Source: Shinisaurus crocodilurus
Lineage: Eukaryota > Chordata > Lepidosauria > Squamata > Shinisauridae
NCBI GenBank assembly: GCA_021292165.1
Contig: CM037877.1
Span: 114,996,304 to 115,060,303 of the forward strand
Direction: 5' to 3'
Length of the DNA: 64,000 nucleotides
Under the pieces are notes generated by a model. That model was given only the letters and a program-made list of their open reading frames with translations. It searched no databases and had not been told where the DNA came from. Shown piece by piece: positions 59,786 to 64,000 of this stretch. The position numbers and the translations under genes are program-made. The stretch's first letter is position 1. Each line of letters opens with the position of its first letter.

Positions 59786-59955
59786 ACAGGCCTGTGGCTT
59801 ACGCTGGCTCAGCTTGTCTGAGCGTGGGAAGCTAAGCAGGGTCAGGCCTGGTTATTACTTGGATGGGAGACCCCTCCTCTAGTTTCCTGCATTGAGCAGG
59901 GGGTTGGACTCGATAGCCTTGTAGGCTCCTTCCAACTCTATGAAATCTATGAAAT
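59786..59955 (+). mobile_element. 5S rRNA-derived SINE with CR1-type tail, sense
   Basis: The head gcttacgctggctcagcttg, then gggaagctaagcagggtcag and gcctggttattacttggatg, followed by ggagacc, matches the 5S rRNA internal promoter (A box to C box). The CR1-like tail runs from ttcctgcattgagcaggggg to a ctatgaaat duplication. The ctatgaaat unit also occurs just before the element (59775-59783), a possible target duplication. Confidence 0.92.
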
Positions 59956-60407
59956 CAACAATAAGATGTAGACCCCCCCTTTTTTTTTTTAGCAGAACTG
60001 TAGATACGAGATGGTCTGGCATCCTGGCTCTTCTCTTCCCCCTCCCATACCCTCCTTCCAAGGTTGCCATTGATAAATTCCAGCCAGCAACAAATCTAGC
60101 TTCTTACAACAGGCTTTCACTAGCCAGAAGGGTTATGGATCCCATTTGGAACATGGGAGACGTGGAGGTTCTCCTCAGCATGTGATGAATACAGCCGTGC
60201 CCAAGTGTTGTCGTTGTTCTTTCCAAGACAGGCATAATAAGCTGTCTTTTCTGAATCCCTTATCATCAGAGACACGAGTCCCATGTTGGACGAACTAGGA
60301 ACTGAATACACAGGCAATGTCTTTAATAAAGCTCTACCACCCTTGATCCACTTTGACCCTCAGGCTGATGCTGTACTTCTTCTCAATGGACACTGGCCTA
60401 GATGCTG

Positions 60408-60410
<3 letters not shown>

Positions 60411-60445
<35 letters not shown>
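60411..60445. repeat. (GA)n microsatellite
   Basis: About seventeen GA dinucleotides, purine-only strand. Confidence 0.97.
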
Positions 60446-60449
<4 letters not shown>

Positions 60450-61640
60450 TTTATGTATGTATGTGTATATATAATTTCATTCTAGTATTTATACCAAACC
60501 TTTCTATAAAAATAATCAAAGTGGCTTAGAATCAGTAAAACAACTATAAAAACAGTAACAGTAAAAAAGAAACATATCAGCAAAAGTTATAAAAATAGCT
60601 GTAGCAAACAAATCCTTGTTAAAAGCAGAGCCCTTGAAAAGCCCCCTGGAATAAAACCAACTGCTGCTTACCAAAAAGTGAGCAGCAATGGGGCTTGGTA
60701 CTCCTCTGTTAGGAGAGCTCCAAATTTAGGGTACCATGACTGAAAAGGCCCTGTGGCCTGATTCACATGTCATTGCAACAGAGATATTTTTAAAAATAAT
60801 ATTGTTGTTATTATTGTTGTTATTGTTATTATTCCATTAAACAGGTAAACAAAACTTTAAACAATACTTGAGAGTACAAGTGCTTTTTATACACAACAGG
60901 GAATTTTTAAAATAAAAGTATAGGTGACAGCTAGCCCGCATGTGGCTTACTCGCTCCCACTTGGCTCCTCCTCCTGCTTTCTGACCCTGGTTTGGTCAGC
61001 TTTACATCCAAACCAGGAATTCTGGCTTGTCTCTCTCTTGTTGGGAGAAAAATAAGCCAGGATTTGCTCTTGGCTTACAACTCCATGTTTTGGGGTGGGG
61101 GGGGAGTCCCTGATTTGGATGTAACATTAACCAAGCTAGGGTTGGTGAGTCCCTGGCTTGCTTAGCTGCTCCCACTGATAGGAAGAGCCAAGCGCTACCA
61201 CATTGGCTTGCTCATGGTAATCCAGAGCTTTAAAAAACCCATCAGGGTTGCCGTTATATGCGAACCCTCTTTATCTCTAGTGTCCACCTGTTACATTGCC
61301 TTTGGTGGGGGAACCTGGAAAAGAGTTTCTGGAACCAAGTGCTTGGGCAGGCTCACGAAGACAAAGTCGTTATTTTCTGACTTAGGCTATTTAGAGATTT
61401 AAAAGGTCAAAATCAGCATCTTGAATTGAGCTCAAATACAAATAGTTACCCAGTGAAGTTGGTGAAGGATTGATGTGATGTCACCTGATCCAGTCAGAAT
61501 CCATTCCAGCAGAAGCTTCCATTCTGTCTTCAAGGACAGCCCCACATAGAATACATTGCAATATTCTAACCTGGAGGTGAAGAGAGCATGAATGACCAAG
61601 CCCAGGTCCCACAAGGTTGGTAGATCATCCTAAATTAGAT
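60446..61640 (-). mobile_element. L2-type LINE, antisense (3' UTR to RT C-terminus)
   Basis: Minus strand 61610-61435 reads LGLVIHALFTSRLEYCNVFY, then VGLSLKTEWK and ILHQLHWVTICI, the L2 RT C-terminus. 61430-61250 is the 3' UTR-proximal part (aaaggtcaaaatcagcatct). 60470-60760 is antisense 3' UTR (aaagtggcttagaatcagta, tgaaaaggccctgtggcct). The stretch 60765-61200 includes (ATT)n-like and unassigned sequence that may be a further insertion. Confidence 0.75.
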
Positions 61641-61699
61641 CTTTTTTTTCTTCTTTTTTTTCATCTTTCTGACAGCTAGAAGGTAAAATCTAGCTCTGA

Positions 61700-61814
61700 T
61701 TCTGGTTCATGGCCTGTAGAAGCATGGGACTGCACAGAGGTTATAAAGAAGTGTTATAACCACTTCTTTATAACCTCTGTGCAGTCCCATGCTTCTACAG
61801 GTCATGAACCAGAA
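61700..61814. repeat. Near-perfect 54-bp-arm inverted repeat
   Basis: The arm at 61700-61753 (starting ttctggttcatggcctgtag) pairs with 61761-61814 at 53 of 54 positions around a 7-nt spacer (ttataac). No TIR, target duplication or dispersed family is evident. Confidence 0.97.
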
Positions 61815-62499
61815 CTATCTGGAAAGCTAAACATGCCTAGAAGGCATGTTATAGTCTCCCTTTCAGGAGTACTGTTTTTCATACACATGCATGTGCCAGC
61901 AATGGTTGCCACTCTCACTGACTTCTTCTGAAATTTCCATCAAGAGCAACAGCAGCGAGATACTTCTCTGAAAAGCATTTCCAACTGTGAGAAATTCTAC
62001 GCACCCCATCTATTTTCCTTTAGTCAGTCACAATAGTTCTGTTATCTGTTTTTCTGCAAGTTGTTTTTCTGCAATCTTTAGGTTATTGCTCCAATTTAAC
62101 TTTAAAACTGTGTGGAAGGCAAAGGATTCCCTCATAGGTGGCCATTATCTTTGCCTCACTTTCCTGGCAAAGAACATGTAATTTTTGCCTGTGACATTCT
62201 GTGAAAACTTTACTGAAAATGCTAGGAAACATTTCATTTCTTTATATAAAGTACATACCTTTCCATTGGCATAGTCTAAAATGTAAATGCCAACTAATAT
62301 ATAAGATATAATTCAGATTAGAAATAAAAGCATGCCAAAAACACATTAAAATAACTACCATATATCTAAACAGCTCACATATATAAAGAGCAACAGAAAG
62401 ATCCTCAGTCTATTTGTCATTAAACGTTCTTTCAAGTTAAAACTGTTTTAACTTTCTGCCAAAGTGGGGGGGGGGAGTATGCATGTCTCTTGGATGGCT

Positions 62500-62660
62500 A
62501 TTTCACACTCTGGGTGCCACCACTTAGAAGACCCTGTCACTAGTAACCAGCTTCCTAGCCTCTGGAGGTGAACAAGGCCTTGGATGATGACTTCAGTAAA
62601 TGGGCAGGCAGTCCTTCAAGTATTGCTAAATTGGCTCAGGTTGTTGGCATGCACAAAGTT
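62500..62660 (-). mobile_element. L2-type 3' UTR fragment, antisense
   Basis: ctgggtgccaccacttagaa, gaccctgtcactagtaacca and cttggatgatgacttcag are degenerate versions of the antisense 3' UTR seen at 16230. Confidence 0.5.
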
Positions 62661-62809
62661 TTTCATTTCTTTTGTGTGGTTGGAGATGCAGCACTTGCCA
62701 CTGTGGTGTAGTCCCACATAGTTCATAAGAAAAACTGCAAAGTTAAATATAACCACAACCTTTTAAAAACCACTTGCTGAAAGATTTATGTTTAATGTGG
62801 CAAATTGAA

Positions 62810-63117
62810 GAAGGGCATAGCTGCAGAGTGCTCCAGAATGCTGCAGCCAGGATGTTGATGAGGCCAGTTATTGGGAGCATATGACCCCACTATTACAACA
62901 GCTTCACTGCCTTCCAGTGCATTCCTGGGTACAATTCAGAATTGCTCATTATGACTTTTAAAACCCTTAAATGGCTTGCTCTGCTGTTTTTATCTGCTCT
63001 TGCTTTATTTATTTTTAATTGTGTCATTATTTGCTTTTATATTGTATTTGTTACATTATTATTGTTAGCCTCCTTGGGCACCAGTGCAGAAAGGCAGGGT
63101 ATAAATTCAAATAAATT
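62810..63117 (+). mobile_element. L2-type LINE C-terminus and 3' end, sense
   Basis: Reads GEHMTPLLQQLHCLPV-type sequence (MTPLLQQLHWLPV motif) then SWVQFRIAHYDFK, followed by a T-rich 3' UTR and the terminus gttagcctccttgggcacca ... gggtataaatt. It ends 150 bp before the acceptor of the 63272 exon. Confidence 0.8.
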
Positions 63118-63271
63118 GGGATGTGGATCTTATGCAAAGTGATTATGTTTCTCTGTGGACTTCAATAGGACCTTACAGTGGCTTTCTTATATGTTTCACT
63201 TAATTTGAATTCCACAGATGCCTCAGATATTTCTTTCTTTCTTTTTTTTTTTAATTGTCTTTCTTTCACAG

Positions 63272-63442
63272 AAAATTCCACCTTGTTGTCTCTGTGCACA
63301 AAGGGGTCACCTACAAAACAGCTGTCCTGCACGATTTTGTTTAAATTGTTGTTTGCCTGGACACTGCTCTAGAGAGTGCCTTGAAAGAATGTACTGGAAA
63401 AAACAATGCAACCGCTGTGATATGAGAGGCCATTATGCGGAT
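63272..63442 (+). CDS. ZCCHC7: ZCCHC7 internal exon with zinc knuckles 2, 3 and most of 4
   Basis: This 171-nt exon (57 codons, phase 0) follows a long T-rich tract and a ttctttcacag acceptor and ends at a gtgagt donor. It encodes knuckle 2 (exon residues C5, C8, H13, C18), knuckle 3 (C23, C26, H31, C36) and the first three ligands of knuckle 4 (C46, C49, H54). The last Cys of knuckle 4 must come from the next exon, beyond the window. The closely spaced knuckles and the linker [12 protein letters not shown] are typical of ZCCHC7, and most ligand spacing is the canonical CX2CX4HX4C. The reading frame stays open past the donor only into intronic codons, so GT use at 63443 decides the exon end. 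The remaining C-terminal part of the protein is downstream. Confidence 0.95.
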
Positions 63443-64000
63443 GTGAGTACACTGTTAACAAAAGCTACCCCATGATTCTCTTTTTCTCTCTCTTCAGAGT
63501 GACTTGTGCTTGTCAGAGTTTGGTGGTGCTACTGTCTACATTCCTGGTTATAGAATTGTGTGCGTCTTACCATGCATTTGCATGCACACAGCAATTTATG
63601 TGTAAAATAAATATTTTCTATATCTTCTTGAAGATACTATTTATGTGTAGATTGGGGATAAAAATAAAAATAGAACGTAAAAATAGAAATCCAATAGCAC
63701 TGTGTGATAGGTACTGACATGCCAGTTTTTGGCTTGTATAATTCTTTCTTTCTGAAGTGCATTTGGGTGTTTATTTGAAAGACCTCACATACTTTGTACT
63801 TCCCAGTAATACCTGACTATTCAATATGTGGAGTGATGCTTTTCCTTGATTGATTTTTGGGGGGGGTTAATTTTCAAGAAAAATCAATTTAAAAATAAAG
63901 ATTATAAAATTCATGAAGAATTTCTGACGTTCAGTGGAATGTCAATACATTTTTAATCATTATGTATATCTTTCAGATTTGAATACATTAAAAATGCAAT
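63443..64000 (+). other. ZCCHC7: Start of the next ZCCHC7 intron (runs off the window)
   Basis: The intron begins at gtgagt after codon Asp. No further acceptor followed by a zinc-knuckle Cys codon is visible, so the exon completing knuckle 4 lies outside. The sequence is AT-rich with no recognisable repeat apart from a short G run near 63861. Confidence 0.8.

Larger units (their letters stand above)
58628..63271 (+). other. ZCCHC7: ZCCHC7 intron between the knuckle-1 and knuckle-2/3/4 exons
   Basis: The intron is 4.6 kb, begins gtaagt and ends ttctttcacag, phase 0. It carries a CR1-like 3' fragment, a 5S-derived SINE, a (GA)n microsatellite, an antisense L2, the 54-bp-arm hairpin and a sense L2 3' end, all annotated separately. 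Confidence 0.88.

Noticed and set aside
59786..59955. Possible 5S rRNA gene
   Set aside because: Only the internal promoter part matches 5S. The 5' part is replaced and the 3' part is a CR1 tail.
55260..63442. Processed ZCCHC7 pseudogene
   Set aside because: The coding blocks are separated by introns with good GT-AG borders, matching phases and no stops. A processed copy would lack the introns.

Overview
The window is AT-rich vertebrate nuclear DNA, almost entirely intron, from a squamate reptile (most likely a lizard; the species cannot be read from the sequence). The repeats point to squamates: CR1 and L2 LINE fragments, a tRNA/CORE-type SINE with a short A-rich (AATAAATAAA) tail, a second tRNA-derived SINE, a 5S-rRNA-derived SINE with a CR1-type tail, many short hAT and Tc1/mariner-like MITEs, and a Penelope-like insertion. 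No bacterial, phage, plasmid or CRISPR features are present.

The only protein-coding gene I can support is ZCCHC7 on the + strand, the zinc-knuckle subunit of the nuclear TRAMP-like RNA surveillance complex (homologue of yeast Air1/Air2). Three internal exons lie at 55260-55303, 58505-58627 and 63272-63442. They have GT-AG borders, compatible phases and an uninterrupted reading frame covering CCHC knuckles 1, 2, 3 and most of 4. The first exon and the last exon lie outside the window. The 55 kb upstream of the first visible exon is best read as one long upstream intron.

Layout. 1-8.3 kb: mostly unique AT-rich intron with one hAT MITE that has a perfect 8-bp target duplication. 8.3-10.3 kb: nested pile of CR1, TIR element, palindromic MITE and SINE. 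10.3-14.4 kb: unique. 14.4-20.7 kb: MITE, decayed LINEs and a 1.16-kb Penelope-like insertion carrying a hammerhead-ribozyme-like core. 20.7-28 kb: mostly unique. 28-31.6 kb: SINEs and MITEs. 31.8-32.8 kb: repeat-free block rich in AT motifs, a candidate conserved element. 33-36.5 kb: unusually GC-rich repeat block. 36.5-45 kb: mostly unique with scattered MITEs and SINEs. 45-54 kb: L2, CR1 and hAT graveyard with nested insertions. 55-64 kb: ZCCHC7 exons, with LINE and SINE pieces in the introns and a near-perfect 54-bp-arm hairpin.

The most informative results of reading by eye are these. (1) A family of nine ~135-bp palindromic hAT MITEs, eight of them with recoverable 8-bp target duplications that all carry TA at the centre, as known for Buster-type hATs. 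(2) A type I hammerhead-like motif inside a Penelope-like insertion flanked by a 14-bp direct repeat. (3) A 1.0-kb hAT element with exact target duplication, a transposase dimerisation-domain relic and CGAGTC arrays. (4) Two unexplained perfect or near-perfect inverted repeats outside recognised elements.
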